The notes: generated by a model not told the origin, from the sequence alone. Shown: positions 1 through 9,760, numbered from the stretch's first letter. The stretch is 64,000 nt of DNA from Corynebacterium gallinarum (GCF_014837045.1 NZ_JACSPR010000001.1:1-64000); one strand, 5' to 3'. Made by a program: numbers and translations.

Positions 1-192
<192 letters not shown>

Positions 193-1185
193 ATGAGCAA
201 TAAGGAGTACCGGCCCACATTAGCGCAGCTGCGTACATTCGCGACGATCGCGGAGTGCAAACACTTCGGTACCGCTGCATCGAAACTGTCCATTTCCCAA
301 CCGTCACTGTCCCAGGCTCTCGTCGCCCTGGAGACCGGTCTCGGGGTGCAGCTGATTGAACGCTCCACGCGCAAGGTCATCGTCACCCCCGCCGGCGAGA
401 GACTCCTCCCCTACGCCAAATCCACCCTGGATGCCGCCGAGTCCTTCCTAGCTCACGCACGCGGAGCCAACGGTTCCCTCACCGGCCCCCTGACCGTCGG
501 TATCATCCCGACCGTGGCCCCCTATATCCTCCCCTCACTGCTGTCCATCGTGGACGCCGAGTTCCCGGATCTGGAGCCGCACATCGTCGAGGACCAGACC
601 AAGCACCTGCTGTCCCTGCTGCGGGACGGCGCGATCGATGTTGCTGTCATGGCGCTGCCCTCCGAGACCCCGGGCATGATGGAGATCCCCCTCTATGATG
701 AGGACTTCGTGGTCGTCGTCCCCGGGGACCACGATATGGCCGGACGCCAGGACCTCCAGCTGACCGCGCTCGATGAGCTGGAACTGCTCCTGCTTGACGA
801 CGGCCACTGTCTCCACGATCAGATCATCGATCTCTGCCGACGCGTGGATGTCAACCCCATCAGCTCCACCACCGCAGTCACCCGTGCCTCCAGCCTGACC
901 ACGGTCATGCAACTGGTGGTCGCCGGCATGGGTTCCACCCTGGTCCCGGTCAGTGCCGTGCCGTGGGAATGCACCCGCGACGGTCTCGCCACCGCCAACT
1001 TCGGCCCCGATGTGGTGGCCAACCGTCGCATCGGGCTGGTGTACCGCTCCTCCTCCTCCCGTGCGGAGGAATTCGAACAGTTCGCCCAGATCCTGCAGCG
1101 CGCCTTCGACGAGGCTCTGAAAAACGCCCAGGACACCGGTATCCAACTCAAGGACAACGATCCGATCATTCCGCTGCCCGTGTAG
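193..1185 (+). CDS. oxyR: Hydrogen peroxide-sensing LysR-type regulator OxyR
   Basis: This is a 330-residue LysR-family regulator that senses H2O2 and controls catalase, Dps and iron-related genes in corynebacteria (family knowledge). The N-terminal winged helix-turn-helix (about residues 8-65) reads TLAQLRTFATIAE followed by SQPSLSQALVALE. The C-terminal effector domain carries Cys206 and Cys215, in GHCLHDQ and DLCRR, at the positions described for the peroxidatic and resolving cysteines of C. glutamicum OxyR. I chose the ATG at 193 because the upstream extension to 79 adds 38 non-homologous residues. The gene is convergent with the membrane protein gene at 1307-2503. Confidence 0.93.
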   Translation: MSNKEYRPTLAQLRTFATIAECKHFGTAASKLSISQPSLSQALVALETGLGVQLIERSTRKVIVTPAGERLLPYAKSTLDAAESFLAHARGANGSLTGPLTVGIIPTVAPYILPSLLSIVDAEFPDLEPHIVEDQTKHLLSLLRDGAIDVAVMALPSETPGMMEIPLYDEDFVVVVPGDHDMAGRQDLQLTALDELELLLLDDGHCLHDQIIDLCRRVDVNPISSTTAVTRASSLTTVMQLVVAGMGSTLVPVSAVPWECTRDGLATANFGPDVVANRRIGLVYRSSSSRAEEFEQFAQILQRAFDEALKNAQDTGIQLKDNDPIIPLPV

Positions 1186-1215
1186 GGTGACCGCGGCCCG
1201 GATACCCCAACGCCC

Positions 1216-1263
1216 CCTTCCTTGTACTGTCGCCCTGATCGGTGATCAGGACACAAGGGAGGG
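1216..1263. terminator. Probable bidirectional terminator between oxyR and the convergent gene
   Basis: An inner stem CTGATC (1235-1240) pairs with GATCAG (1244-1249). An outer, imperfect stem pairs CCTTCCTTGT with ACAAGGGAGG. There is no strong T-run. It lies in the 121-base gap between two convergent genes. Confidence 0.5.
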
Positions 1264-1306
1264 AGCGTTGTCGGCTCTGGGGGTCGTTACCTGGCGGTTA
1301 CGGTTA

Positions 1307-2503
1307 TTACCTGGCGCGGTGTTCCACCGGCACCCGCCCACCACTCATCTGTCGATACAGGTGGGCGGAGATGAGCACACTGACCGGCATGAAGATGACC
1401 AGACCGAGCAGCAGCGTCAGTGGCACGGCGATCATGATGACCACCGTGGACAGGATGCTGTAGAGCAGCAGCTTGGGGTAGTTGCGAGCCGCATCCGCCA
1501 CACCGTGGGTGACAGCGCCGACCGCGGTCTCCCGGCCGTCGGAGGTGTAGTAGATCCAGTAGCTGTACAACGGGCCGAGCAGACCGGAGATCACGAGCAA
1601 TGCGAGTAGGCGGGTGAACACCGCGCTTTCCACGGCGAACTCCCCTGTTCCTTCATCAAAGCTCAGCGCCTCCACAGCATCACCCTGGATGGCGGTGCTG
1701 ACCACCAGCCCCACCACCGTCATGATGAACAGCAGAAGGGCCGTCTGCCCCACATTGATGGGTCGGAAAAACTCCGGAATCCTGGCGCGCCGCCCGTCGG
1801 TCTCGATGAGCGCGCCCCGGATCACGCAGATGGCGATCGCCCAGATGATTACTGATGTCACCAGGTTGAGAATGACATTGGCCGGTGACAGCGGGTCGTT
1901 GCTCATCGCGGCATCCGGGTCGATGGCGAACATCAGGAAGCCCAGGAGCGTGGACAGGAGGATGAACAACAGGCCCACCAGGACGGTGCCCAGGATCCAA
2001 ACCGCCGGGTTGGCAAAGACCGCCTTGAACCCGAACCGCACGGCACGCATGATATTCACCTGACCGTTGGTGGTCTCCAGTGGGGTGCCACCCTCATCCT
2101 GCCCGGTGTACTGCCCGAACGTTCCCTGACCGTAACCGGTGTAGGCATCATCACGAGGGCTGTAGCCCTGGTAACCACCACCCGGATAGGGTTCGTAACC
2201 GGAATACGCCGGTCCCCCGGCATCCCCACCACCCTGCGGGTAGCCGCCCTGGGGATAGCCAGCGCCATATCCGGGATTGAACCCGCCCGGGGCATCCTCC
2301 GGGTGGCTGGTGCGGTGGTAGCGCTTGGGAACATCGCCATCACCGCGGTTGTGTCCCTCACCGTGCTGGTAGCCGTCAGGATCATGAGAGGGTGTCTGTT
2401 CACCACTGCCGGCTGGATCAGAAGCACCGTGATTGTTCTGGTTGTCCCCGAACTCCGGATCTGATTCCGGGCCCTGGCCCGGTGTGTTGTCATCGCGGGT
2501 CAT
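1307..2503 (-). CDS. Membrane protein with Gly/Pro/Tyr-rich N-terminal tail
   Basis: 398 residues. Roughly the first 150 residues are hydrophilic and of low complexity, rich in Gly, Pro, Tyr and Asp, with short GYPQGG-type repeats. The rest has about five to six hydrophobic segments, beginning with AVWILGTVLVGLLFILLS and ending before LISAHLYRQM, so the protein sits in the cytoplasmic membrane with a probable cytoplasmic tail. The ATG at 2503 is preceded by AGGAGAG at a workable distance; the frame upstream of it is not needed. Tails of this kind are common in actinobacterial membrane proteins of unknown role. I do not recognise a function. It is divergent from hrpA. Confidence 0.85.
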   Translation of the reverse strand: MTRDDNTPGQGPESDPEFGDNQNNHGASDPAGSGEQTPSHDPDGYQHGEGHNRGDGDVPKRYHRTSHPEDAPGGFNPGYGAGYPQGGYPQGGGDAGGPAYSGYEPYPGGGYQGYSPRDDAYTGYGQGTFGQYTGQDEGGTPLETTNGQVNIMRAVRFGFKAVFANPAVWILGTVLVGLLFILLSTLLGFLMFAIDPDAAMSNDPLSPANVILNLVTSVIIWAIAICVIRGALIETDGRRARIPEFFRPINVGQTALLLFIMTVVGLVVSTAIQGDAVEALSFDEGTGEFAVESAVFTRLLALLVISGLLGPLYSYWIYYTSDGRETAVGAVTHGVADAARNYPKLLLYSILSTVVIMIAVPLTLLLGLVIFMPVSVLISAHLYRQMSGGRVPVEHRAR

Positions 2504-2658
2504 GGTTGTCCATCTCTCCTCTTCCTCGACTGTCGCCAGGCTCACCCCGGGGCCGCCCAGGTTCGCTCACCGGGGGTCGGGGCAACCGTGGCGTACGACG
2601 CATTCTGATTTCAGGGTACTCGCAGCCGAACTCGAATGAGCAGCGGGGAGCAAGTAGA

Positions 2659-2670
2659 ATGACCAGCTAG
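2659..2670 (+). other. Possible three-codon leader ORF before hrpA
   Basis: ATG-ACC-AGC-TAG ends two bases before the hrpA start codon. The only good Shine-Dalgarno-like sequence, GGGGAG at 2645-2650, is spaced for this mini-ORF (8 bases) rather than for hrpA (22 bases). Confidence 0.35.
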
Positions 2671-2672
2671 CC

Positions 2673-5600
2673 ATGACTACACCTGAGAACGCTCCCACGC
2701 GAGCTGAACTTTATGAACTCCTCGACGGGGTTTCGCTCACCGATGAACGGTCTTTCCGTCGCCGGCTCCAGAAGGCCCGGTCCCCCCGGGCACTGACAGC
2801 CATCCGGACGGATATCGACAAGGCCCGCCAGCGGGTCGATGCCCGCGCCGCCCTCGTTCCTGAGATCACCTACCCGCAGTCACTGCCCGTCAGTGCGCGC
2901 CGGGAGGACATTGCCGAGGCGATCAGGGAGAACCAGGTGGTCATCATCGCCGGTGAGACCGGTTCGGGTAAAACCACCCAGATCCCGAAGATCTGTCTCG
3001 AGCTGGGACGCGGGCGCAGGGGTCTGATCGGCCACACACAGCCGCGTCGACTAGCAGCACGCACCGTCGCCGAGCGCATCGCCGATGAGCTGGGGCAGAG
3101 CATCAGTGAGACCGTCGGTTATGCCATCCGTTTTGATGACCGCGTGTCCCCCTCCACCGCGGTCAAACTCATGACGGACGGTATCCTGCTGGCGGAGATG
3201 CAGCGCGACCGTTTCCTTAATGCCTATGACACGATCATCATCGATGAGGCACATGAGCGTTCCCTCAACATCGATTTCCTGCTGGGATACCTGCGGCAGC
3301 TGCTGCCGAAACGCCCCGATCTCAAGGTGATCATCACCTCCGCGACGATCGATCCGGAGCGTTTTGCCACCCACTTCGCCGATGCCGACGGCAAGCCCGC
3401 CCCGATCATCGAGGTGTCGGGACGTACCTTCCCCGTGGAGGTCCGTTACCGCCCGCTCGAGGTGGTACAGGGCGACAAGGTCATCGACATCGACCCGCTC
3501 GATGGTCTGTGTGATGCCATCGAGGAACTCATGCTGGAAGGCTCGGGGGATATCCTCTGTTTCTTCCCCGGCGAACGCGACATCCGCGATGCGATGGAGG
3601 TCATCGAGGGACGTAAATGGAAGGGCGTGGAGGTCACTCCCCTGTTCGGGCGGCTGTCCAATGAGGAACAGCACCGTGTGTTCCGCCCCCATTCAGGCCG
3701 TCGTATCGTGCTGTCCACCAACATCGCGGAGACGTCACTGACTGTCCCGGGCATCCACTATGTCGTGGACACCGGCACGGCCCGTATCTCGCGTTATTCC
3801 GTGCGCACCAAGGTGCAGCGCCTGCCCATCGAACCGATCTCGCAGGCCAGCGCGAACCAGCGGTCGGGTCGTTGTGGTCGTGTCGCCGACGGCATCGCCA
3901 TCCGACTGTATTCGGAGGAGGATTTCCAGTCCCGTCCGGAATTCACCGACCCGGAGATCATCCGCACCAACCTGGCCAGTGTCATCCTGCGGATGGCGTC
4001 GCTGCGCCTGGGTGATATCAGCGATTTCCCCTTCGTCCAGGCCCCCGAACAGCGCGCGGTCCGTGATGGTCTGCTGCTGCTCCACGAACTCGGTGCACTC
4101 GCCGAGGATGCCGCGGAGGACGGCTCACCGCAGCTCACCCCGGTCGGTAGGGACCTGGCACAGATCCCGGTTGATCCGCGCATGGCCCGCATGCTGGTCG
4201 AGGCCAACAGGCTCGGGGCGCTGCACCCGGTCATGATCATCGTGGCCGCCATGACCATCCAGGATGTCCGGGAACGCCCCCTGGAGTTCCAGGCCCAGGC
4301 GGATCAGGCCCACGCACGGTTCAAGGAGATCACCAGTGATTTCCTCAGCTACCTGAAACTGTGGGAGTACATCAGCGACCAACGCGATAACACCAGTGGC
4401 AACGCATTCCGCAAGCAGATGAAGAAGGAATTCCTCCACTACATGCGTATCCGCGAGTGGTGGGATCTGGTCCGCCAGCTGGAGCAGGTCGGCCAGCAGC
4501 TGGGGTGGTCAGCCAAGGAGAATGTGGCCAGCACCGCCAGCTCCGACATCATCCACCAGTCACTCCTGTCCGGTCTGCTGTCCCAGATCGGTGCCCGTGA
4601 CGGTGACAGCCGGGAGTTCACCGGTTCCCGTGGCACGAAGTTCATGATCTTCCCCGGGTCGCCCCTGTCGAAGAAACCACCCCAGTTCGTCATGGCGGGA
4701 CAACTGGTGGAGACCTCACGCCTGTGGGCCCGCGATGTGGCGAAGATCGAGCCCGACTGGGTGGAGAAGATCGCCGGCTCCCTGATGAAACACCAGTACT
4801 CCGAACCGCACTGGTCCACCAAGCGGGGTGCTGCGATGGCGCACCAGAAGTCCACGCTCTACGGCGTCACGATCATCGCCGACAAGGTGGTGCCCTATCA
4901 CCGGGTGGACCCGGCGGCTGCCCGCGACATGTTCATTCGTCATGCCCTCGTCGAGGGCGAGTGGACCACCCATCACCGGTTCTTCCATGACAACGCGGCC
5001 AAGCTGGAGAATATCGCCGAGCTGGAGGCTAAGGCCCGGCGCCGTGACATCATCGTCGATGAGGACACCCTCTTTGATTTCTATGATTCCCGTCTGCCGG
5101 ACACCATCACCACCTCCCGGCATTTCGATTCCTGGTGGAAGAAGACATCCCGGACAGAACCGGACCTGCTGGATTTCGATCCGGACAAGCTGGTCAACGC
5201 GGATGCGGAAGCCATCCCGGAGGAGGCCTTCCCCGACAAGTGGCACAAGAACGGCCTGATCTTCGATCTGAGCTACCACTTCGAGCCGGGACACCGCGAC
5301 GATGGTGTCACCGTCCTCCTTCCCGTGCCGGTTCTCGGCGGCTTGGATGACGAGGGCTTCGACTGGCTCGTCCCCGGCGTCCGTCTCGACCTGGTCACCG
5401 AGCTCATCCGCACCCTGCCCAAAGCTTTACGACGCACCGTTGTCCCCGCCCCGGAATTCGCCCGTCGTGCGCTACCACTGCTGCACCCCTACGCATCCCC
5501 GCTGACCTTCCAGCTGGCGGATGCCCTGCGGTCCCTCGGTGGCAGTGGAATCAACGCCTCGGACTTCTCCCCGGAGAGGCTCCCCGACCACCTGCGGATC

Positions 5601-6581
5601 ACCTACGCCGCGGTGGACAAACGGGGAAAGATCATCGACCGGGACAAGGACCTGAACGCACTGAAGGACAGGCGGTCCTCCCAGATCCGGGCATCCGTGT
5701 CCCGCGTGGCGCGTACCTCGGAGCAGGATGAGGTTGCCTCCTGGACCCGGGAGACCCTGGGCACGATCGACGAGGAGATCGAGACCACCGTGGACGGCCA
5801 GAAGGTCACGGCCTTCCCCGCACTGGTGGTGACCCCGACGGGTGTGTCTGTCAGGGTGTTCCCCACCCGCGCTGCCGCCGACGCCTCGATGATCACCTCC
5901 ACCCTCACCCTGTTGATGCGGGAGATCGAGGTCAATCCCAAACAGATGCTCAAGGGTCTGCCCCTGCAGCAGAGGGTTGCCGTGGACAACTATCCCCACG
6001 GTGGTTCCGAGGGTCTGGTCGCCGACGCCCGCGTCGCGACCATCCGTGATCTCATGTTCACCCACGGCGGAGCTGTGCGCACCCCGGAGGATTTTGAGAA
6101 GCTGCTGGCCGCGGTCAAACCCGCCGTGGCGGGTGAGGTGCGCCGGACCATCGTCGAGTTGGCCCCCGCCCTGGTGCGCTTTGCCCACATCGCTTCGGAG
6201 CTTGAGGGGTGGACGGGACCGGCGATCGATGACATGACCGCCCAACTGGAGTTCCTCCTGCCCGCGCAGGCGATCAGTATCCACGGGGCCCAGCGCCTGC
6301 GTCACCTCCCCCGTTATCTCCATGCCATGACCATCCGTCTGGAGGAGATGAACCGGGATCCGGACCGGGATGCCGACCGGCAGGATGAGATCCAGGAGGT
6401 GGAGAAGTATCTGGATGATCGCCTGGCCAAGTTGCCGGCCAATCGCCGTAACACCCGCGAGGTCAAGGACATCCGGTGGCAGATTCAGGAGCTGCGGGTC
6501 AGTCTGTTCGCCCAGCGCCTGGGCACCCCCAAACCGGTGTCAGCTCAGCGGGTGCGGAAGATGGTCGACAAACTGCGCTGA
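2673..6581 (+). CDS. hrpA: ATP-dependent RNA helicase HrpA (DEAH box)
   Basis: At 1302 residues this is close to the usual length of bacterial HrpA. The helicase core is plain: Walker A GETGSGKTT around 94-102, DEAH at 191-194, SAT at 223-225 and motif VI QRSGRCGR at 396-403. These are followed by the helicase-associated and OB-like regions and the long C-terminal HrpA domain (DUF3418). HrpA proteins act on mRNA and on stalled ribosomes in the cytoplasm. The start codon has no good ribosome-binding site of its own; see the mini-ORF just upstream. The stop codon lies one base from the convergent nrdR stop, so no separate terminator fits between them. Confidence 0.95.
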   Translation: MTTPENAPTRAELYELLDGVSLTDERSFRRRLQKARSPRALTAIRTDIDKARQRVDARAALVPEITYPQSLPVSARREDIAEAIRENQVVIIAGETGSGKTTQIPKICLELGRGRRGLIGHTQPRRLAARTVAERIADELGQSISETVGYAIRFDDRVSPSTAVKLMTDGILLAEMQRDRFLNAYDTIIIDEAHERSLNIDFLLGYLRQLLPKRPDLKVIITSATIDPERFATHFADADGKPAPIIEVSGRTFPVEVRYRPLEVVQGDKVIDIDPLDGLCDAIEELMLEGSGDILCFFPGERDIRDAMEVIEGRKWKGVEVTPLFGRLSNEEQHRVFRPHSGRRIVLSTNIAETSLTVPGIHYVVDTGTARISRYSVRTKVQRLPIEPISQASANQRSGRCGRVADGIAIRLYSEEDFQSRPEFTDPEIIRTNLASVILRMASLRLGDISDFPFVQAPEQRAVRDGLLLLHELGALAEDAAEDGSPQLTPVGRDLAQIPVDPRMARMLVEANRLGALHPVMIIVAAMTIQDVRERPLEFQAQADQAHARFKEITSDFLSYLKLWEYISDQRDNTSGNAFRKQMKKEFLHYMRIREWWDLVRQLEQVGQQLGWSAKENVASTASSDIIHQSLLSGLLSQIGARDGDSREFTGSRGTKFMIFPGSPLSKKPPQFVMAGQLVETSRLWARDVAKIEPDWVEKIAGSLMKHQYSEPHWSTKRGAAMAHQKSTLYGVTIIADKVVPYHRVDPAAARDMFIRHALVEGEWTTHHRFFHDNAAKLENIAELEAKARRRDIIVDEDTLFDFYDSRLPDTITTSRHFDSWWKKTSRTEPDLLDFDPDKLVNADAEAIPEEAFPDKWHKNGLIFDLSYHFEPGHRDDGVTVLLPVPVLGGLDDEGFDWLVPGVRLDLVTELIRTLPKALRRTVVPAPEFARRALPLLHPYASPLTFQLADALRSLGGSGINASDFSPERLPDHLRITYAAVDKRGKIIDRDKDLNALKDRRSSQIRASVSRVARTSEQDEVASWTRETLGTIDEEIETTVDGQKVTAFPALVVTPTGVSVRVFPTRAAADASMITSTLTLLMREIEVNPKQMLKGLPLQQRVAVDNYPHGGSEGLVADARVATIRDLMFTHGGAVRTPEDFEKLLAAVKPAVAGEVRRTIVELAPALVRFAHIASELEGWTGPAIDDMTAQLEFLLPAQAISIHGAQRLRHLPRYLHAMTIRLEEMNRDPDRDADRQDEIQEVEKYLDDRLAKLPANRRNTREVKDIRWQIQELRVSLFAQRLGTPKPVSAQRVRKMVDKLR

Positions 6582-6582
6582 T

Positions 6583-7053
6583 CTAGCCCGGTTGGGTCTG
6601 GCTGTCCCTGCCCTGCCTCCGCATCAACCGGATCTCCTTCTCGAAGTCGTCGGCGCTCTCAAATGACTTGTATACCGAGGCGAAACGGAGGTAGGCCACC
6701 TCATCCAGCTCGCGGAGGGGATCAAGGATGGCCAGGCCGATATCGTTGGCGCGAACCTGGGAGCTGCCACTGCTGCGGACTGTTTCCTCCACCTGCTGGG
6801 CGAGGCGTTTGAGGGAGTCATCGGAGACATCCCGCCCCTGGCAGGCCCGCCGCACACCGGTGACCACCTTCTCCCTGCTGAATGGTTCGGTCACCCCGTT
6901 GCGCTTGAGCACCAGCAGCACGGCCTTCTCAATGGTGGTGAACCGTCCCTGGCACTGACTGCATTCCCGCCGGCGACGGATCGCGCTCCCCGCCTCGATG
7001 ACGCGGGAGTCAATGACCCTGGAATGACCGTGCTGACAAAACGGGCAGTACAT
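6583..7053 (-). CDS. nrdR: Transcriptional repressor NrdR
   Basis: 156 residues. The N-terminal zinc ribbon has CPFC (Cys3, Cys6) and CSQC (Cys31, Cys34), and an ATP-cone domain follows. NrdR represses ribonucleotide reductase genes in response to ATP/dATP (family knowledge). I placed the start at 7053 because MYCPFC is the canonical N-terminus and GGAAGGAAA precedes it; an upstream in-frame ATG would add 11 residues. The gene lies downstream of divS on the same strand with a 92-base gap. This lexA-divS-nrdR neighbourhood is conserved in actinobacteria (Rv2720-Rv2718c in Mycobacterium). Confidence 0.95.
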   Translation of the reverse strand: MYCPFCQHGHSRVIDSRVIEAGSAIRRRRECSQCQGRFTTIEKAVLLVLKRNGVTEPFSREKVVTGVRRACQGRDVSDDSLKRLAQQVEETVRSSGSSQVRANDIGLAILDPLRELDEVAYLRFASVYKSFESADDFEKEIRLMRRQGRDSQTQPG

Positions 7054-7145
7054 GCGGTGTTTTCCTTCCCTCCGCATCTTCCTCACTCCGGTGGAGAAAG
7101 ACGCTTACAGTCAGTCTAGGTCACCGGGCCAGCCGTTCCCCACCC

Positions 7146-7595
7146 TCACCGTTGCCCGCCCAGGGTGTGGGGTTCAATATCGAGCCCCACCATCTGGGTT
7201 TCGCTGTAGGTGGGCAGGGATTCCTCCTGCCCGGTTTGGGACAGAAGGATCCCGGCGAAGATCACCAGTCCGAAAAAGGCCCCGCCCGCCCATTGTTTGA
7301 GGTTGTCACTAATCGAACGCGCCAGATGGTGGTCCGCCTCGAGCGCAAAATCTGCCGCGTGTGTCTCTCGCACGGAGCGTACCGGGGTGTTCGAATGGAT
7401 TCCCGGCGCTGGATGACCCTGCAATCCCCGGAGGTGAATCGCCCTATTCGAATCCTTAAGCGTTCGAACATGTACTGGATTCGACTGGAAGATCTGTGCC
7501 CGGCCACCTCCCCACACAGCTGCAGGCGGCACCACCACACCCCCTCGAACTTCTCCATCTCGACCATTGTGACCTGCTGTTATGGAAATCGCCAT
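7146..7595 (-). CDS. divS: SOS-induced cell division inhibitor DivS
   Basis: About 149 residues from the ATG at 7595. One transmembrane segment lies near residues 103-119 (FFGLVIFAGILLS), preceded by a basic, poorly conserved N-terminal part and followed by a short tail without a recognisable LysM domain. Position opposite lexA and before nrdR matches divS of C. glutamicum, the functional counterpart of YneA and Rv2719c, which blocks septation during DNA damage. The call rests on position and topology rather than strong motifs. AAAGGGG lies upstream of this ATG. The frame stays open to 7889, but that part is cysteine-rich junk covering the promoter. A LexA box lies at 7659-7674. Confidence 0.75.
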   Translation of the reverse strand: MAISITAGHNGRDGEVRGGVVVPPAAVWGGGRAQIFQSNPVHVRTLKDSNRAIHLRGLQGHPAPGIHSNTPVRSVRETHAADFALEADHHLARSISDNLKQWAGGAFFGLVIFAGILLSQTGQEESLPTYSETQMVGLDIEPHTLGGQR

Positions 7596-7921
7596 GACCC
7601 TGCCCCTTTCACCTGCACACATTTTACAAAGCCGACCCGCCACAATCGAACATCGTTTTCGTTCACATGTTCGACTAAGTCCTCTTTCTGATTTATAGCA
7701 CCCAGGAAGAATGATGTCTACAACCAGCCCGAAAAAGTCGAACACCCGTACCATTTCCCCAGGAGAGCATGTATGGTTGAGGCAACAGAACCCGTAAAAA
7801 CGGTTCGAACAGTCCCCCGCTTCGCACCACCTATCCGTCGACCCGGCTGCATCCCAGGTTCGGACTGATGGTCGAAACCACCCGGACACCGTCTACAACC
7901 AACTGGAAGGACCCTTACCCC
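7596..7921. promoter_or_regulatory. divS-lexA divergent control region
   Basis: A 326-base gap between divergent SOS genes. Besides the best LexA box at 7659-7674, the half-site TCGAACA occurs on the + strand at 7646-7652, 7739-7745 and 7805-7811. No gene is supported here. Confidence 0.6.
7659..7674 (+). promoter_or_regulatory. LexA (SOS) box
   Basis: TCGTTCACATGTTCGA matches the actinobacterial SOS consensus TCGAAC(A)NNTGTTCGA at 12 of 14 fixed positions. It lies 64 bases upstream of divS and between divS and lexA, so it could serve both genes. Confidence 0.7.
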
Positions 7922-8677
7922 ATGGCCACCGAGAAGACTCCCAAGGCCCGAGGCAGTCGGGGCAGCCGCACGGTGACGATGCTGCCCAACGGTAAACCCG
8001 ATCCCGCCAGCCTCTCCGACCGTCAGCGCAGGATTCTCGAAGTCATCCGGGATGCGGTCGTGCTCCGGGGATATCCACCGAGCATCCGGGAGATCGGTGA
8101 CGCGGCTGGTCTGCAGTCCACCTCGTCCGTGGCCTACCAGCTGAAGGAACTGGAGAAGAAGGGTTTTCTCCGCAGGGATCCGAACAAGCCCCGTGCGGTC
8201 GATGTCAGGCATCTGCCGGACACCGACAACCGCATCAAGGCCGGCCCGAAGGCGAAGGCCCGATCCGCCGCAGGTGGCTCCCCGCAACCGGAGCTCGCCA
8301 GCAGCACCTCATTCATCCCCGTGGTGGGCAAGATCGCTGCCGGCAACCCCATCCTGGCTGAGCAGAACATCGAGGAGTACTACCCCCTGCCCGCCGAGAT
8401 CGTCGGCGACGGGGAACTCTACATGCTGCAGGTGGTCGGCGAGTCCATGCGGGACGCCGGCATCCTCGACGGTGACTGGGTTGTGGTGCGGTCCCAGCCG
8501 GTCGCGGAACAGGGTGAATTCGTCGCCGCCATGATCGAGGGCGAGGCAACCGTCAAGGAGTTCCACAAGGATGCATCCGGCATCTGGCTGCTGCCCCACA
8601 ATGATTCCTTCGCCCCGATCCCCGCGGAGAATGCGGAGATCATGGGCAAGGTCGTCTCGGTGATGCGCAAGCTTTAA
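7922..8677 (+). CDS. lexA: SOS repressor LexA
   Basis: 251 residues. The N-terminal winged helix-turn-helix includes [20 protein letters not shown] (about 51-70). The autocleavage site is Ala140-Gly141 in KIAAGNP, and the catalytic dyad is Ser175 (VVGESMRD) and Lys212 (GEATVKEF). LexA represses recA, divS and other SOS genes until RecA filaments trigger self-cleavage. I chose the ATG at 7922 because AAGGAC stands 9-12 bases before it; an upstream start at 7868 would add 18 residues not typical of the family. It is followed by a strong terminator. Confidence 0.96.
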   Translation: MATEKTPKARGSRGSRTVTMLPNGKPDPASLSDRQRRILEVIRDAVVLRGYPPSIREIGDAAGLQSTSSVAYQLKELEKKGFLRRDPNKPRAVDVRHLPDTDNRIKAGPKAKARSAAGGSPQPELASSTSFIPVVGKIAAGNPILAEQNIEEYYPLPAEIVGDGELYMLQVVGESMRDAGILDGDWVVVRSQPVAEQGEFVAAMIEGEATVKEFHKDASGIWLLPHNDSFAPIPAENAEIMGKVVSVMRKL

Positions 8678-8980
8678 CCCCCACCAACGGACCACCCCGT
8701 TCGCCCGACCCCTGTTGTCGCGAACGGGGTTCTTGCCGTCCTGACCACATTCGGGGGTGGCCAGGGAAAGTCGGGCATTCAGACCCGATAGTGGTTTTAT
8801 TGTGGGTTTGGCGTGGTCTTGGACTGTTTTCAGCATTACTCCTGCCCGATCTAGTGAGATTTTCCCTGCTTCCCACCCCGGGGCGGTAACTTTTCATGGG
8901 ATTCGGGTGTTGGATAGTGCGATAATGGAAAACAATAACGGGCATATATTTTAAAATGTCTTTTTGCTTTAAGGAGTGGC
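8678..8980 (+). promoter_or_regulatory. Region upstream of sugR
   Basis: A 303-base gap. After the lexA terminator the DNA becomes more AT-rich than its surroundings, with GATAAT-like sequences near 8930 and AT-rich DNA at 8941-8970. AAGGAG at 8971-8976 is the sugR ribosome-binding site. A short open frame here has no ribosome-binding site and no recognisable product. I see no clear operator. Confidence 0.5.
8694..8730 (+). terminator. lexA terminator
   Basis: A perfect 11-base stem, ACCCCGTTCGC (8694-8704) with GCGAACGGGGT (8720-8730), is followed by TCTTG. It lies 16 bases after the lexA stop. Confidence 0.8.
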
Positions 8981-9760
8981 ATGTACGCAGAGGAACGACG
9001 TCGTCAAATCGCCTCACTGACGGCGGTTGAAGGCCGGGTAAATGTCACTGAGCTGGCGGGGCGGTTCGACGTGACGGCCGAGACCATCCGCAGGGATCTC
9101 GCGGTGTTGGACAGGGAGGGCATCGTCCACCGTGTGCACGGTGGCGCGGTCGCCACCCAGTCCTTCCAGACAACTGAATTGAGCCTGGACACCCGCTTCC
9201 GGTCCGCCTCATCAGCCAAGTACTCCATCGCGAAGGCCGCCATGCAGTTTCTGCCCCCGGCCAACGGTGGCATGTTCCTTGATGCCGGAACCACCGTCAC
9301 CGCGCTGGCAGACCTGATTGCGGAGCACCCCAACGCCAAGCAGTGGTCGATTGTCACCAACTGCCTGCCCATCGCGCTCAGTCTGGCCAATGCGGGCCTC
9401 GACGAGGTTCAGCTGCTGGGAGGCAGCGTGCGCGCGATCACCCAGGCGGTGGTCGGCGACACCGCCCTGAGGACACTGGCGCTGATGCGGGCTGATGTGG
9501 TGTTCATCGGCACCAACGCCCTCACCCTGGATCACGGACTGTCCACCGCGGACTCCCAGGAGGCGGCGATGAAATCGGCGATGATCACTAATGCCCACAA
9601 GGTGGTGGTGCTCTGTGATTCCACGAAGATGGGCACGGATTACCTGGTCAGTTTCGGCTCCGTCGATGATATCGACGTGGTGGTCACCGACTCCGGCGCA
9701 CCGGAATCCTTCGTGCAGCAATTGCGCGAGCGCGATGTCGAGGTGGTGATCGCGGAATGA
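8981..9760 (+). CDS. sugR: DeoR-type regulator of sugar uptake SugR
   Basis: 259 residues, the length of C. glutamicum SugR. The DeoR helix-turn-helix occupies the N-terminus (ERRRQIASL, then VTAETIRRDLAVLDREGIVHRVHGGA). A DeoR sugar-phosphate sensor domain follows, with VTNCLPIA and the late VVVLCDSTKMG motif. In C. glutamicum SugR represses ptsG, ptsS, ptsF, ptsI and ptsH and glycolytic genes, relieved by sugar phosphates. AAGGAG stands 5 bases before the ATG. The stop overlaps the next start (ATGA), so sugR is translationally coupled to the PfkB-like gene. Confidence 0.92.
   Translation: MYAEERRRQIASLTAVEGRVNVTELAGRFDVTAETIRRDLAVLDREGIVHRVHGGAVATQSFQTTELSLDTRFRSASSAKYSIAKAAMQFLPPANGGMFLDAGTTVTALADLIAEHPNAKQWSIVTNCLPIALSLANAGLDEVQLLGGSVRAITQAVVGDTALRTLALMRADVVFIGTNALTLDHGLSTADSQEAAMKSAMITNAHKVVVLCDSTKMGTDYLVSFGSVDDIDVVVTDSGAPESFVQQLRERDVEVVIAE

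Noticed and set aside
7596..7889. N-terminal extension of divS
   Set aside because: The frame stays open to 7889 but would cover the SOS box and promoter, and the added residues are Cys- and Arg-rich without similarity to cell-division proteins.
8757..8954. Small open frame upstream of sugR
   Set aside because: No ribosome-binding site, no recognisable product, and it lies in the AT-rich sugR promoter region.
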